64,000 nucleotides of DNA from Pseudomonas saudiphocaensis (GCF_000756775.1 NZ_CCSF01000001.1:1364001-1428000); one strand, 5' to 3'. Positions 10,109 to 20,937 are shown, numbered from the stretch's first letter. Made by a program: numbers and translations. Notes: generated from the letters alone by a model not told the origin.

Positions 10109-10600
10109 TCAATCGATGGCGGACGCTTCAATCTTGTCGAGTTGCGGACCTCGGCCATTGGCATGGCGCATGTTCTGCCGCAACGCCACCTCCTGGACTT
10201 CGCGCCGGTTGACCAGATCGGCCAGGCTGATGCCACTGAGGAATTCGTGAATCTGCTGGCTCAGGTCGCACCACAAGTGGTGTGTCAGGCAGGTATCGCC
10301 CGAATGGCAATCGCCAAGCCCCTGGCAACGTGTGGCGTCGACGGACTCGTTGACCGCATCGATCACCTGCACGACCTGAATCTCGGCCATGGCACGAGAT
10401 AACTGATAGCCACCGCCAGGTCCGCGAACGCTGGTAACCAGGCTGCCACGGCGCAACTTGGCGAACAGCTGTTCAAGGTAGGAAAGCGAAATACCCTGGC
10501 GCTCTGAAATATCCGCAAGGGATACAGGCCCCTGCTGCGCATGTAGCGCCAGGTCGAGCATCGCAGTTACGGCGTAACGGCCTTTGGTAGTCAATCGCAT
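10109..10600 (-). CDS. iscR: Fe-S cluster regulator IscR
   Basis: Rrf2-family transcription factor that holds a 2Fe-2S cluster and represses its own operon when the cluster is present. The winged helix occupies about residues 1-65 ([19 protein letters not shown], then [16 protein letters not shown]). The three cluster cysteines are in [18 protein letters not shown]. The 163-residue length is normal. A type-1-like IscR operator overlaps the putative promoter, indicating autoregulation. Confidence 0.97.
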   Translation of the reverse strand: MRLTTKGRYAVTAMLDLALHAQQGPVSLADISERQGISLSYLEQLFAKLRRGSLVTSVRGPGGGYQLSRAMAEIQVVQVIDAVNESVDATRCQGLGDCHSGDTCLTHHLWCDLSQQIHEFLSGISLADLVNRREVQEVALRQNMRHANGRGPQLDKIEASAID

Positions 10601-10606
10601 CGGTTC

Positions 10607-10630
10607 GCACCAAGCATCATGGATTGGTGC
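10607..10630 (-). promoter_or_regulatory. Hairpin directly upstream of the iscR start codon
   Basis: Seven-base arms GCACCAA and TTGGTGC flank a 10-base loop in the short iscR leader and end 6 bases before the start codon. No clear Shine-Dalgarno exists outside the stem; the GGTG closest to the start is inside it. A role in limiting iscR translation is an inference. Confidence 0.4.
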
Positions 10631-10631
10631 C

Positions 10632-10660
10632 AGTATGCAATACCCGAGTATTTAGATCAA
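10632..10660 (-). promoter_or_regulatory. Sigma-70-type promoter of the isc operon
   Basis: Reading towards iscR, TTGATC (10655-10660) and CATACT (10632-10637) are separated by exactly 17 bases. The IscR-type site covers the -35 and the spacer, the expected place for repression. No mapping data were available. Confidence 0.6.
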
Positions 10661-10664
10661 CTAT
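10640..10664 (-). promoter_or_regulatory. IscR type-1-like operator
   Basis: This 25-base site begins ATAGTTGA and ends CGGGTAT. By hand alignment it agrees with the published E. coli type-1 consensus at 21 of 25 positions; the differences lie in the inner halves of the two arms. It overlaps the iscR promoter, so holo-IscR would block transcription when clusters are plentiful. Confidence 0.72.
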
Positions 10665-10753
10665 AAGTCCTATCGGATTACTCAGACATTCGCCGAGCGA
10701 GACGCCCGAAAATGACGGCGCAGCATAATAGCAGCTCGCACACGCCCCGCCCA

Positions 10754-11530
10754 TTAGCTGCGCGGCGCTTCGCCCTCGTCCTTGATCTCGGCGAAATCCA
10801 ATTCACGCAATTCGGGCATTGCCTTGGCGCTATAGTCGCTGCCCAGCGCAGTAAGTGCCTGGCACATGCCTTCCATGCGATCTTCCAGAGCCTGCACATG
10901 ATCCAGCAGCTGGCCGATCGCCCGCGCAACAGGGTCGGGCATATCCGCAGTGACGCCATAGGCATCGAAGCCAATTTTCTCTGCCATCGCCTTGCGTTTG
11001 GCTTCCTGGGCATCGTCGGATTTGGCGATCACCCTGCCAGGGATGCCTACCGCCGTCGCCCCTGGCGGCACCTCACGGGTCACCACGGCATTCGAACCAA
11101 TCTTGGCGCCTGCGCCTACGGTAAACGGCCCAAGAATCTTCGCGCCGGCGCCAACGATAACCCCATCCTCCAGGGTTGGATGGCGTTTGCCCTTGTTCCA
11201 GCTGGTGCCGCCCAGGGTAACGCCGTGATAAAGCGTCACGTCATCGCCGATCTCGGCAGTTTCTCCGATAACGATGCCCATGCCGTGATCGATGAAAAAA
11301 CGCCGACCGATTCGCGCACCAGGATGAATCTCGACGCCCGTGAGCCAGCGCGCCAGGTTGGAATTCAGTCGCGCCAGCCACTTGCAGTTCTTGCACCACA
11401 GCCAATGGGACACCCGATGAAACCAGACCGCGTGCAGGCCCGGGTAGCAGGTGACCACCTCAAAGGCATTTCGCGCCGCGGGATCGCGATGGAACACGCT
11501 CTGGATATCTTCGCGCATACGCTCGAACAT
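10754..11530 (-). CDS. cysE: Serine O-acetyltransferase
   Basis: Makes O-acetylserine from serine and acetyl-CoA, the first step of cysteine synthesis. The N-terminal helical domain ([20 protein letters not shown]) is followed by the left-handed beta-helix with catalytic residues in [14 protein letters not shown] and [17 protein letters not shown]. At 258 residues it belongs to the shorter CysE subgroup common in Pseudomonas. It overlaps trmJ by one base (TGATG). Its position upstream of isc suits the need of IscS for cysteine, but the two units have separate promoters. Confidence 0.96.
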   Translation of the reverse strand: MFERMREDIQSVFHRDPAARNAFEVVTCYPGLHAVWFHRVSHWLWCKNCKWLARLNSNLARWLTGVEIHPGARIGRRFFIDHGMGIVIGETAEIGDDVTLYHGVTLGGTSWNKGKRHPTLEDGVIVGAGAKILGPFTVGAGAKIGSNAVVTREVPPGATAVGIPGRVIAKSDDAQEAKRKAMAEKIGFDAYGVTADMPDPVARAIGQLLDHVQALEDRMEGMCQALTALGSDYSAKAMPELRELDFAEIKDEGEAPRS

Positions 11531-12309
11531 CAGTCCTGTCTCCGCTTCTTGTGGGGCTCACCGCGTACAGCTTTTTGGGTCTCGGTAAGAATGCCACGCA
11601 GAATGTTCATTTCCAGCTTGCTGATGCCACTGCGACCGTAGAGCCTGCGTAGCCTGGGCATCAGATGACGCGGCTTGGCCGGGTCAAGGAAGCCGATTTC
11701 GATCAGGGTCTGCTCCAGATGCCCGTAATAGTGCTCCAGCTCATCGGCGGTGACCGGCTGTGCGTTGAGCAACGAAGTAGCTTCCAGCTTCTCCTGCTTG
11801 CTCGGCTGCTCATGTGCAGCCAGCCATGCCATCCGCACTTCGTAGGCAAGCACCTGGACGGCGGCGGCAAGATTCAACGAGCTGAACTGCGGGTCCGAAG
11901 GAATGTGCACATGGTAATGGCAGCGCTGCAGCTCATCATTGGTCAGCCCGGCGTACTCGCGACCAAACACTAGCGCAACTTCGCCACCCTGTTCAGCCTG
12001 CTGAATGCAGATCACGCCCGACTCACGCGGATCCAGCAAGGGCCAGGGAATGCGACGATCCCGCGCACTGGTACCGAGCACGACGCTGCAGCCCACCAGC
12101 GCCTCTTCGAGGGTGGCGACAACCTGCACAGCATCGAGCACATCAGTTGCGCCCGAAGCACGCGCCACCGCCTCAGTGCTTGGAAAATCAACGGGATCGA
12201 CCAGCACCAGACGGGACAGGCCCATGTTCTTCATGGCCCGAGCGGCACCACCGATATTGCCAGGATGGCTGGTATTGACCAGCACCACACGAATGTTCTG
12301 CAGCGACAC
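11530..12309 (-). CDS. trmJ: tRNA Cm32/Um32 2'-O-methyltransferase TrmJ
   Basis: SPOUT-class enzyme that 2'-O-methylates position 32 of tRNAs. The N-terminal SpoU domain shows [37 protein letters not shown] and the knot motif [17 protein letters not shown]. The C-terminal helical region includes [20 protein letters not shown]. The 259-residue length matches. It is divergent from suhB with about 140 bases between them and is translationally coupled to cysE. Confidence 0.95.
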   Translation of the reverse strand: MSLQNIRVVLVNTSHPGNIGGAARAMKNMGLSRLVLVDPVDFPSTEAVARASGATDVLDAVQVVATLEEALVGCSVVLGTSARDRRIPWPLLDPRESGVICIQQAEQGGEVALVFGREYAGLTNDELQRCHYHVHIPSDPQFSSLNLAAAVQVLAYEVRMAWLAAHEQPSKQEKLEATSLLNAQPVTADELEHYYGHLEQTLIEIGFLDPAKPRHLMPRLRRLYGRSGISKLEMNILRGILTETQKAVRGEPHKKRRQD

Positions 12310-12451
12310 TGTTTCTTCCCGGCTAAAAACAAAGGCGAAATCTTACAGGAAGCAGCCAACGCTTCGCCATTGAAGGCCGGCAGATGCAACATGTCTCGAA
12401 TGGTTTCTGATAGAATTCGCGGCTTTCTTTAAACGACCAGGTATTTGATCG

Positions 12452-13267
12452 ATGCAGCCCATGCTGAATATCGCGCTGCGCGCCGCCCGCAGCGCCGGCG
12501 AAATGATTATTCGTTCCACCGAGCGCCTGGACGTGATCTCGGTCAGCGAAAAAGACGCCCGCGACTACGTTTCCGAAATCGACCGCAACGCGGAACAGCT
12601 CATCATCGCCGCACTGCGCAAGGCCTATCCAAACCACGGCATTCTTGGAGAAGAAAGCGGGCTGTCGCAAGGCTCCGAGGATGGCACCGACTACCTGTGG
12701 ATCATCGATCCGCTGGATGGCACCACCAACTTCCTGCGCGGCGTTCCGCACTATGCAGTCAGCATTGCCTGCAAATACCGCGGCCGACTGGAGCACGCAG
12801 TGGTCATCGATCCGGTCCGCCAGGAAGAGTTCACCGCCAGCCGCGGTCGCGGCGCTGCCCTGAATGGTCGCCGCCTGCGTGTCGGCTCGCGCAAGAGCCT
12901 CGACGGTGCCCTGCTTGGCACTGGCTTCCCGTTCCGTGACGGGCAAATGGACAACCTGGACGCCTACCTCAATATGTTCCGCAGCCTCGTAGGCCAGACT
13001 GCCGGCGTGCGCCGCGCCGGGGCTGCAAGCCTGGATCTGGCCTATGTCGCTGCCGGTCGCTTCGACGCCTTCTGGGAGTTCGGACTTTCCGAGTGGGACA
13101 TGGCCGCAGGCGCACTGCTGATCCAGGAGGCGGGCGGCCTGGTGAGCGATTTCTCCGGCGGCCATGGCTTCCTTGAAAAAGGCCAGATCGTTGCCGGTAA
13201 CAACAAGTGCTTCAAGGCTGTGCTGACTGCAATCCAGCCGCACCTGACGCCTTCGCTGAAGCGCTGA
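12452..13267 (+). CDS. suhB: Inositol-1-monophosphatase family protein SuhB
   Basis: Magnesium-dependent phosphatase fold; in enterobacteria SuhB also acts in rRNA antitermination, and in P. aeruginosa it affects virulence gene expression. Metal-binding motifs are clear: ILGEESG, WIIDPLDGTTNFLRG and the C-terminal WDMAAGALLIQEAGG. The 271-residue protein starts MQPMLNIALRAARSAGE. A bidirectional intrinsic terminator lies 26 bases after the stop. Confidence 0.95.
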   Translation: MQPMLNIALRAARSAGEMIIRSTERLDVISVSEKDARDYVSEIDRNAEQLIIAALRKAYPNHGILGEESGLSQGSEDGTDYLWIIDPLDGTTNFLRGVPHYAVSIACKYRGRLEHAVVIDPVRQEEFTASRGRGAALNGRRLRVGSRKSLDGALLGTGFPFRDGQMDNLDAYLNMFRSLVGQTAGVRRAGAASLDLAYVAAGRFDAFWEFGLSEWDMAAGALLIQEAGGLVSDFSGGHGFLEKGQIVAGNNKCFKAVLTAIQPHLTPSLKR

Positions 13268-13292
13268 TTGCCATACCCACCCTGCCAGCTAT

Positions 13293-13320
13293 AAAAAAAG
13301 CGCCGAAAGGCGCTTTTTTT
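13293..13320. terminator. Bidirectional intrinsic terminator between suhB and the glycine-zipper gene
   Basis: The stem AGCGCC-GAAA-GGCGCT is flanked by an A run on the left and seven T residues on the right, so it works for both converging genes. Confidence 0.9.
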
Positions 13321-13331
13321 AGATCTTCAAT

Positions 13332-13868
13332 TCACGGCTGCTGAGCCAATACCAGCTGCCCATCCCTGACCGGAATCTGGCTGCCTGGATCACGATCCAT
13401 ACGAACACTGCCGATCTTGCCGTCAAGGTCGTATTTCACGTCATAGCCGACGATCTTGTCGTGGCTATCAGTCACGGTACTGCAACGTGTCTCGGTAGTG
13501 GTGTAAGTGCTGTTCTGCTGCATCCGCCCCTGCACCTGATTACCGGCGTAGCCACCTCCAACCGCACCTGCAACGGTCGCGATCTTCTTGCCATTACCGC
13601 CGCCAACCTGATTACCCAGCAGGCCGCCGACCACCGCACCTACCGCAGTACCCGCAATACGATGCTCGTCCTGCACCGGCTTCTGTCGCGTAACAGCGAC
13701 GTCCTTGCAGACCTCGCGTGGTGTCTTGATGGTTTCCTTAACGGGCTCCACTGCGAGCACCTGGGCAAACTCAGGCCCCCGATCAACCAGCGTATAGGTA
13801 GCGAGCGCTCCACCGGCCGTGGCCACCACAACACCCAGCCCCACACCAACCAGCAACGATTTGTTCAC
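13332..13868 (-). CDS. Glycine-zipper 2TM domain envelope protein
   Basis: Function not established; proteins with this domain sit in the cell envelope. An N-terminal hydrophobic segment (LLVGVGLGVVVATAGGALA) works as a signal anchor. The Gly-zipper pair at about residues 73-120 reads GTAVGAVVGGLLGNQVGGG then VAGAVGGGYAGNQVQGRM. The C-terminal part has paired cysteines and a beta-rich DVKYDLDGKIGSVRMD. The start is GTG with AAGGA seven bases before it. It converges on suhB and lies downstream of secF, a position conserved in Pseudomonas. Confidence 0.85.
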   Translation of the reverse strand: MNKSLLVGVGLGVVVATAGGALATYTLVDRGPEFAQVLAVEPVKETIKTPREVCKDVAVTRQKPVQDEHRIAGTAVGAVVGGLLGNQVGGGNGKKIATVAGAVGGGYAGNQVQGRMQQNSTYTTTETRCSTVTDSHDKIVGYDVKYDLDGKIGSVRMDRDPGSQIPVRDGQLVLAQQP

Positions 13869-13898
13869 CCTTACATCCTTCTTCGTGCCTCGGGGCCA

Positions 13899-13955
13899 TA
13901 CCCCGCGTCGCGGGGTAAGACCACCAGACAGAGACGGAGTTCCGACAAATCGGAA
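13899..13955 (-). other. Two hairpins beyond secF
   Basis: TACCCCGC/GCGGGGTA with a 3-base loop (13899-13917) and TTCCGA/TCGGAA with a 4-base loop (13940-13955) lie between secF and the glycine-zipper gene. Neither is followed by a T run, so they may be processing or attenuating structures rather than efficient terminators. Confidence 0.4.
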
Positions 13956-13963
13956 ACCTTCTG

Positions 13964-14875
13964 TCAGGGTGTTTCGTCAACCTCTGTAGTCACTGGCGGA
14001 GCCAGGTCTTCGGACGTAAGCTTCAGCCAGACCAGCACGGTTGCGCCGATATAGACCGAGGAATAGGTACCCACAACCACACCGATAAGCAGTGCCAGAG
14101 CGAAGTTAGCCAGCGTATCGCCACCAAAGGCCAGCAGAGCGATCAGCGCCAGCGCGGTGGAGAAGGACGTTGCCATGGTCCGCAGCAGGGTTTGCGTCAC
14201 CGACACGTCGATGTTCTCGATCAAGTCGGCTTTGCGCATTACCCGAAAGTTTTCCCGGATACGGTCATAGATGATGATGGTGTCGTTCAGCGAGTAGCCG
14301 ATCATCGCCAGCACAGCCGCCAGAACGGTGAGATCGAACGGCACTTCAAAGAAGGACAGGATCCCGAGGGTCAGGATGGTGTCGTGGGCCAGCGAAGCGA
14401 TCGCTCCGACGCCGAATTTCCACTGGAAGCGGAACGCCAGATAAACCAGGATCCCACCAAGCGCCAGCAGCATGGCCAGACCACCCTGATCACGCAGCTC
14501 CTCGCCCACCTGAGGCCCGACGAATTCGACCCGCTTGACCTCGAAACGACTGTCCGGATCGATCTTGCGCAGCGCCTCGGCGACCTGGGACGCAAGGTCT
14601 GGATCATCCCCCGCCATGCGTACCAGCACGTCGGTGGTGGCGCCAAAGCTCTGCACCACGGCGTCGGTATAGCCCGACTGATTCAGTTCGCTCTTGATGA
14701 GCTCCAAGTCGGCCGCTTGCTCATATTGCAGCTCGATCAGGGTGCCGCCGGTGAAGTCCAGGCCGAAGTTAAGACCTTTCCCGAACAGACTGACCAAACC
14801 GATCACGGTCAACAGCAGGGTGATGGCGAACGCAACATTGCGTATCGCCATGAAACGAATAGTGTTCTTGATCAT
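13964..14875 (-). CDS. secF: Protein translocase subunit SecF
   Basis: Inner-membrane partner of SecD; the pair uses the proton motive force to complete protein export through SecYEG. It has 303 residues and six transmembrane helices, with the first periplasmic domain holding FGLDFTGGTLIELQYEQ and a conserved segment GYSLNDTIIIYDRIRENFR in the fourth/fifth-helix region. It starts 9 bases after secD in the yajC-secD-secF operon. Confidence 0.97.
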   Translation of the reverse strand: MIKNTIRFMAIRNVAFAITLLLTVIGLVSLFGKGLNFGLDFTGGTLIELQYEQAADLELIKSELNQSGYTDAVVQSFGATTDVLVRMAGDDPDLASQVAEALRKIDPDSRFEVKRVEFVGPQVGEELRDQGGLAMLLALGGILVYLAFRFQWKFGVGAIASLAHDTILTLGILSFFEVPFDLTVLAAVLAMIGYSLNDTIIIYDRIRENFRVMRKADLIENIDVSVTQTLLRTMATSFSTALALIALLAFGGDTLANFALALLIGVVVGTYSSVYIGATVLVWLKLTSEDLAPPVTTEVDETP

Positions 14876-14884
14876 GGCGAGTCC

Positions 14885-16747
14885 TCAGATCCACAGCTTC
14901 TTGACGTTACGGCCACCGAAGATCAGGTTGACCATGCCGCGGGTAAACATGATGGCGGTAAACATCGACGTCAGGATGCCCAGCGACAGAGTTACGGCGA
15001 AGCCTTTGATCGGCCCCGTGCCCAGAGCGAAGAGGATGCCACCCACCAGCAATGTAGTGAGGTTACTGTCGATGATCGCCGTGTAAGCCCGATCAAACCC
15101 TTCATGAATGGCACGCTGGACTGACAGACCGTTCTTCAGTTCTTCACGAATCCGCGAATAGATCAGAACGTTGGCGTCCACCGCCATGCCCAACGTGAGG
15201 ACGATACCGGCAATACCCGGCAGCGTCAGCGTGGCACCAATGGCCGACATCAGACCGGTCAGCAGGACCAGGTTAAAGGCCAATGCCACTGTCGCCAGCA
15301 CACCGAAGAACTTGTAGACAAGGATGATGAAGATCGAGACCAAGATCATCGCCCACCAAGTGGACTCTATGCCCTTGGCGATGTTTTCGGCACCCAGGCT
15401 TGGACCGATGGTGCGCTCTTCGGCGAAGTACATCGGCGCAGCCAGGCCGCCGGCGCGCAGCAACAGCGCGAGCTCGGAAGACTCACCCTGCCCGTCCAGA
15501 CCGGTGATACGGAACTGGCTGCCCAGCGGCGACTGAATGGTCGCCAGGCTGATGATTTTCTTGTCCTCAACGAAGGTCTCGACGCGCACCTCCTGCTCAA
15601 CACCGTCGACCATCTGCTTGACGTAGCTGGTTTGCGGGCGCTGCTCGATGAAAATCACCGCCATGCTCCGACCGACATTGTTGCGTGTCGCACGGTTCAT
15701 CAGCTCACCGCCGTGACCATCCAGACGGATGTTTACCTGCGGGCGGCCATTCTCGTCATAACTGGCCTGAGCATCGGTGACCTGGTCACCGGTGATGATC
15801 AGAGAGCGCTCGAGCTGTGCAGGCGGACGACCTTCCTGGCGGAACTCGAAACTCTCGGTAGTTGCACGCGGCGCGTCCATTTCCGCAGCCAGGCGGAACT
15901 CGAGATTGGCGGTCTTGCCGAGGATACGCTTGGCCTCAGCAGTGTCCTGGACTCCAGGCAGCTCGACCACAATGCGGTTGGCACCCTGGCGCTGCACCAG
16001 CGGCTCAGCCACACCCAGCTCGTTGACGCGGTTACGGACGGTAGTCAGGTTCTGCCTGATGGAGTACTCGCGAATTTCCGACAGCTTGGCCTGAGTCAGT
16101 GCGAGATTGATCACCTGCATACCGTTACGGCTGCTGGTGGTCATGTCGAAATCGGTGAAGTTGCGGCGGATCAGCGCCTGCGCCTTGCTCAAAGAATCGG
16201 CATCGGTGAAGCCCAGCTGGAACGCAGTTTCCTGGCCTGGCAGGCTGCGGTAACGCACACGCTCTTTACGCAGCAGGCTCTTGACCTCGCCCTCATAGAT
16301 TTTGATGCGGGCGCTGATGGCCTTTTCCATATCCACTTCGAGCAGGAAATGCACACCGCCCGAGAGATCGAGGCCCAGCTTCATCGGCGTGGCGCCCAGA
16401 TTGCGCAACCACTGTGGCGTAGTCGGCGCAAGGTTCAGCGCAACAACGTAGTCATCCCCCATGGCCCTGAGCACGATGTCCTTGGCCGGCAACTGATCGC
16501 CAAGCGAGGTCAACCGCAACAGGCCACCACGCTCGCTTATTTCGGCCGCTTTCACGGTGATGCCGGCATCGGTCAGGGCCCGGCTCGCCTTCTCCAGCAC
16601 CGCCTCTTCTACCTGCAGCGCCGTGCTGGCGCCGGTAATCTGGATCGCCGGGTCATCCGGGTACAGATTGGGCATCGAGTAGACGAGACCTATGGCCAGC
16701 ACAGCCATGATCAGGAGATATTTCCACAGGGGGTATTTGTTCAGCAT
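14885..16747 (-). CDS. secD: Protein translocase subunit SecD
   Basis: Large RND-type subunit of the SecDF complex. It has 620 residues, an N-terminal helix (WKYLLIMAVLAIGLVYSMP), a big periplasmic P1 domain beginning after KLGLDLSGGVHFLLEVDME, and five C-terminal helices with the motif GMAVDANVLIYSRIREELKNG. The order yajC-secD-secF is standard. Confidence 0.97.
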   Translation of the reverse strand: MLNKYPLWKYLLIMAVLAIGLVYSMPNLYPDDPAIQITGASTALQVEEAVLEKASRALTDAGITVKAAEISERGGLLRLTSLGDQLPAKDIVLRAMGDDYVVALNLAPTTPQWLRNLGATPMKLGLDLSGGVHFLLEVDMEKAISARIKIYEGEVKSLLRKERVRYRSLPGQETAFQLGFTDADSLSKAQALIRRNFTDFDMTTSSRNGMQVINLALTQAKLSEIREYSIRQNLTTVRNRVNELGVAEPLVQRQGANRIVVELPGVQDTAEAKRILGKTANLEFRLAAEMDAPRATTESFEFRQEGRPPAQLERSLIITGDQVTDAQASYDENGRPQVNIRLDGHGGELMNRATRNNVGRSMAVIFIEQRPQTSYVKQMVDGVEQEVRVETFVEDKKIISLATIQSPLGSQFRITGLDGQGESSELALLLRAGGLAAPMYFAEERTIGPSLGAENIAKGIESTWWAMILVSIFIILVYKFFGVLATVALAFNLVLLTGLMSAIGATLTLPGIAGIVLTLGMAVDANVLIYSRIREELKNGLSVQRAIHEGFDRAYTAIIDSNLTTLLVGGILFALGTGPIKGFAVTLSLGILTSMFTAIMFTRGMVNLIFGGRNVKKLWI

Positions 16748-16818
16748 GGCACGTAGCCCACTTAAAGGACGCGGGGCGCCTTGCGCGCCCCGTCGTTACT
16801 ATTGAATGAAGTGTCGGC

Positions 16819-17148
16819 TCAGATGGCTTTCAGCGTGCCCTTGGGCAGGGTCGCGGCAATCGCAACTTTCTGGAACTTCAGTTCGACATTGTCATTTACT
16901 TCGATTACGACGAAGTCATCGGCAACTTTGGTGACCTTGCCAACGATGCCACCGGAAGTCACTACTTCATCGCCCTTCTGCAGGCTGCTAATCAGGTTCT
17001 TGTGCTCCTTGGCGCGCTTGGCCTGCGGACGCCAGACCATCAGATAGAAAATGACCAGAAAGCCGCCCAGAAACAGCCACTCAAAGCCGCCTGCGGCAGG
17101 ACCAGCAGCGGCCTCTTGAGCATAGGCGGCGGGAATCAGAAAGCTCAT
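16819..17148 (-). CDS. yajC: Preprotein translocase accessory protein YajC
   Basis: Single-pass inner-membrane protein that associates with SecDF and YidC. The open frame can begin six codons earlier, but the ATG at 17146-17148 follows AGGAGTGCTAC and gives MSFLIPAAYAQEA and 109 residues, the usual form. One helix spans about residues 20-40 (WLFLGGFLVIFYLMVWRPQ), then a cytoplasmic SH3-like fold with DEVVTSGGIVGKVTKVADD. Confidence 0.95.
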   Translation of the reverse strand: MSFLIPAAYAQEAAAGPAAGGFEWLFLGGFLVIFYLMVWRPQAKRAKEHKNLISSLQKGDEVVTSGGIVGKVTKVADDFVVIEVNDNVELKFQKVAIAATLPKGTLKAI

Positions 17149-17188
17149 GTAGCACTCCTGTTGCATTGATTAAATTTGTTGTGTTTCG

Positions 17189-19368
<2,180 letters not shown>

Positions 19369-19441
19369 GAAGAATGATCGGCACGGCGCACAGGGGGCGC
19401 AAAGCTTAGCGGAATCACCGCAATCTGACCACGCTGAACGA

Positions 19442-19470
19442 TTGACCGACATACGGCGCATCCTTATACT
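19442..19470 (+). promoter_or_regulatory. Promoter of tRNA-Leu
   Basis: TTGACC and TATACT are separated by exactly 17 bases, ending 13 bases before the mature tRNA. The GC-rich GCGCCGCCAC between -10 and the tRNA resembles discriminators of stringently controlled stable-RNA promoters. Confidence 0.8.
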
Positions 19471-19483
19471 GCGCCGCCACTGT

Positions 19484-19570
19484 GCCTCGATGGCGGAATC
19501 GGTAGACGCAGCGGATTCAAAATCCGCCGTTGGTAACAACGTGAGAGTTCGAGTCTCTCTCGAGGCACCA
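19484..19570 (+). tRNA. tRNA-Leu (anticodon CAA)
   Basis: Reads UUG leucine codons. The acceptor arms GCCTCGA and TCGAGGC pair fully, the discriminator is A and CCA is encoded at 19568-19570. The anticodon arm GCGGA-TTCAAAA-TCCGC gives CAA. A long variable arm (CGTTGGTAACAACG) marks a class II tRNA. The T arm contains GTTCGAGTC. It stands alone, divergent from queA. Confidence 0.98.
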
Positions 19571-19578
19571 TCATCTTT

Positions 19579-19602
19579 CGACGGGCGACCGATAGCCCGT
19601 CG
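19579..19602 (+). terminator. Hairpin after tRNA-Leu
   Basis: CGACGGGC and GCCCGTCG form an 8-bp stem with an 8-base loop starting 9 bases after the tRNA CCA. There is no T run behind it, so efficient intrinsic termination is uncertain. Confidence 0.45.
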
Positions 19603-20010
19603 AATGCCGACAGCCTGGCTGCACGGCGACGCTTCAGCGCATCACCAGAGCCCATGGCTCGACATTCCCCGCGACACCAGACGCAGCGACGCAAAAAGCG
19701 ACATCAACTGCACCGCAGCACGGTCGACTTCAGGCCTGATGACTGTTTCAGGCTGACCCCGACTACTCACATCGCGCTGAAAAAGCGCCGCCTATACCGG
19801 GCAAATTCTATGGCTGCGAGGGCTTGGCACTCCTTGCGAGTTATCGTAGAGTGTGCCCACTGTGTTTGCATGGGTCGCTGTAGAATCGTGACCTGGTGCA
19901 GTAGATCATCCGATCCGCTACATCCCGCTCGACTCCTTACTCCTTGCAACCAGTTCCCGCTCCTGCCGTGCAGGCGCGCTTCTAATATTGAGTTTCAAGG
20001 ATACAAAGAC
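19603..20010 (+). other. Non-coding stretch between tRNA-Leu and the cold-shock gene
   Basis: No convincing gene is seen in these roughly 400 bases; the frame open into the cold-shock gene has no recognisable sequence. The right part holds a plausible promoter and a leader of about 150 bases. The left part is unremarkable GC-rich sequence. Confidence 0.6.
19824..19852 (+). promoter_or_regulatory. Putative promoter of the cold-shock gene
   Basis: TTGGCA (19824-19829) and TAGAGT (19847-19852) are 17 bases apart. It would give a 5' leader of about 150 bases, typical for genes of the CspA family. A second hexamer TAGAAT at 19879-19884 lacks a good -35. Confidence 0.5.
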
Positions 20011-20223
20011 ATGTCGAATCGTCAGAACGGTACCGTCAAGTGGTTTAACGACGAAAAAGGTTTTGGTTTCATCACTCCTGAGAGCGGTCCGGATCTGTTC
20101 GTGCACTTCCGCGCGATCGAAGGTAACGGCTTCAAGAGCCTGAAAGAAGGCCAGAAAGTCAGCTTCATCGCTGTGCAAGGTCAAAAAGGCATGCAGGCTG
20201 ACCAGGTTCAAATCCAGGAATAA
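20011..20223 (+). CDS. CspA-family cold-shock protein
   Basis: Small single-stranded nucleic-acid binding protein, an RNA chaperone or antiterminator. It is 70 residues long with RNP1 KGFGFITP and RNP2 LFVHFRAI on an OB fold; [14 protein letters not shown] is the family signature. The start is the ATG after CAAGGATACAAAGAC. A strong terminator follows within 14 bases, so it is monocistronic. Which csp paralogue it is cannot be told from the sequence alone. Confidence 0.96.
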   Translation: MSNRQNGTVKWFNDEKGFGFITPESGPDLFVHFRAIEGNGFKSLKEGQKVSFIAVQGQKGMQADQVQIQE

Positions 20224-20236
20224 GCCCCGCTCCGAA

Positions 20237-20268
20237 AAGCCCCTGATGGCAACATCAGGGGCTTTTTT
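20237..20268 (+). terminator. Intrinsic terminator of the cold-shock gene
   Basis: A 12-bp perfect stem (AAGCCCCTGATG with its complement) around loop GCAA runs into a T tract. Confidence 0.92.
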
Positions 20269-20318
20269 ATGCGCGTATTTCCGTAGAATGCGCGCTTGCC
20301 TCATTCAGCGAGATGTTC

Positions 20319-20816
20319 ATGCGCAACCATTTACTCAGCCCGCAGGGCCAGTTTCCAGCCGCAAGCCTGGGTCGTCGGCTTGCCGCGATGCTCTACGATG
20401 CCTTCCTCTCGATTGCCCTGATGATGGTGGTCACCCTGCTCTACCAACAGGTCGCGTTGCGCCTGTTCTATGGCAGCGAAGCACTCAAGGCCGTGGCCGA
20501 AAGCGGCGGACTGGACAGGGATCCCATTCTTGCCACGCTACTGTTGTTCAGCCTGTTCGGCTTCTTCGCCAAGTTCTGGACACACAATGGGCAAACTCTT
20601 GGCATGCAGGTCTGGGGCGTGCGCGTTCAGAACCCTGACGGCAAAGCCATCGACCTCTGGCAGGCACTGCTGCGCTTTCTGATTGCCATCCTGTCCTGGC
20701 TCGCCCTGGGACTGGGCTTTTGGTGGATGCTCTGGGACAAGCAGAAGCGCACCTGGCATGACATCTACTCGGAAAGCCAGGTGGTGCACCTGCCGAAGAA
20801 CATCCACAAGAAATAG
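20319..20816 (+). CDS. RDD-family membrane protein
   Basis: Integral membrane protein of unknown substrate. It has 165 residues with the eponymous Arg at GRRLAAMLYDAFLSIAL and Asp residues, and three to four hydrophobic segments (IALMMVVTLLYQQVALRLF, LATLLLFSLFGFFAKFW, ILSWLALGLGFWWMLW). Another RDD hallmark is GQTLGMQVWGVRVQ. An ATG two codons upstream is possible; the second is preferred because GAG lies at better spacing. It converges on lptG. Confidence 0.88.
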   Translation: MRNHLLSPQGQFPAASLGRRLAAMLYDAFLSIALMMVVTLLYQQVALRLFYGSEALKAVAESGGLDRDPILATLLLFSLFGFFAKFWTHNGQTLGMQVWGVRVQNPDGKAIDLWQALLRFLIAILSWLALGLGFWWMLWDKQKRTWHDIYSESQVVHLPKNIHKK

Positions 20817-20872
20817 GCTGGAAGAATTTGCAGTCTGGATGCAGCCTTCACCTCTCTGCCATTGCACCGCCT

Positions 20873-20935
20873 TTGTAGAGGCAGACTCGTCCGCGAGCTT
20901 TAGCGAAGGAATACGCAGCTCGCAGGCAAGCCCCT
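20873..20935. repeat. Degenerate REP-like inverted pair between converging genes
   Basis: GTAGAGGCAGACTCGTCCGC followed by GAGC (from 20875) and the inverted GCTCGCAGGCAAGCCCCTC (to 20935) resemble worn copies of the Pseudomonas intergenic element seen better preserved at 40923. They occupy the gap between the RDD gene and lptG and can form a hairpin that would serve both ends. Confidence 0.45.
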
Positions 20936-20937
20936 CA

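Noticed and set aside
10620-10640. TGGCAC in the iscR leader as a sigma-54 element
   Set aside because: No GC doublet at the required distance; the segment is better explained as the hairpin arm and -10 region.
19825-19837. Sigma-54-like TGGCAC...TTGC upstream of the cold-shock gene
   Set aside because: The GG and GC doublets are 8 bases apart instead of 10, so RpoN would not bind properly; the overlapping sigma-70 pair fits better.
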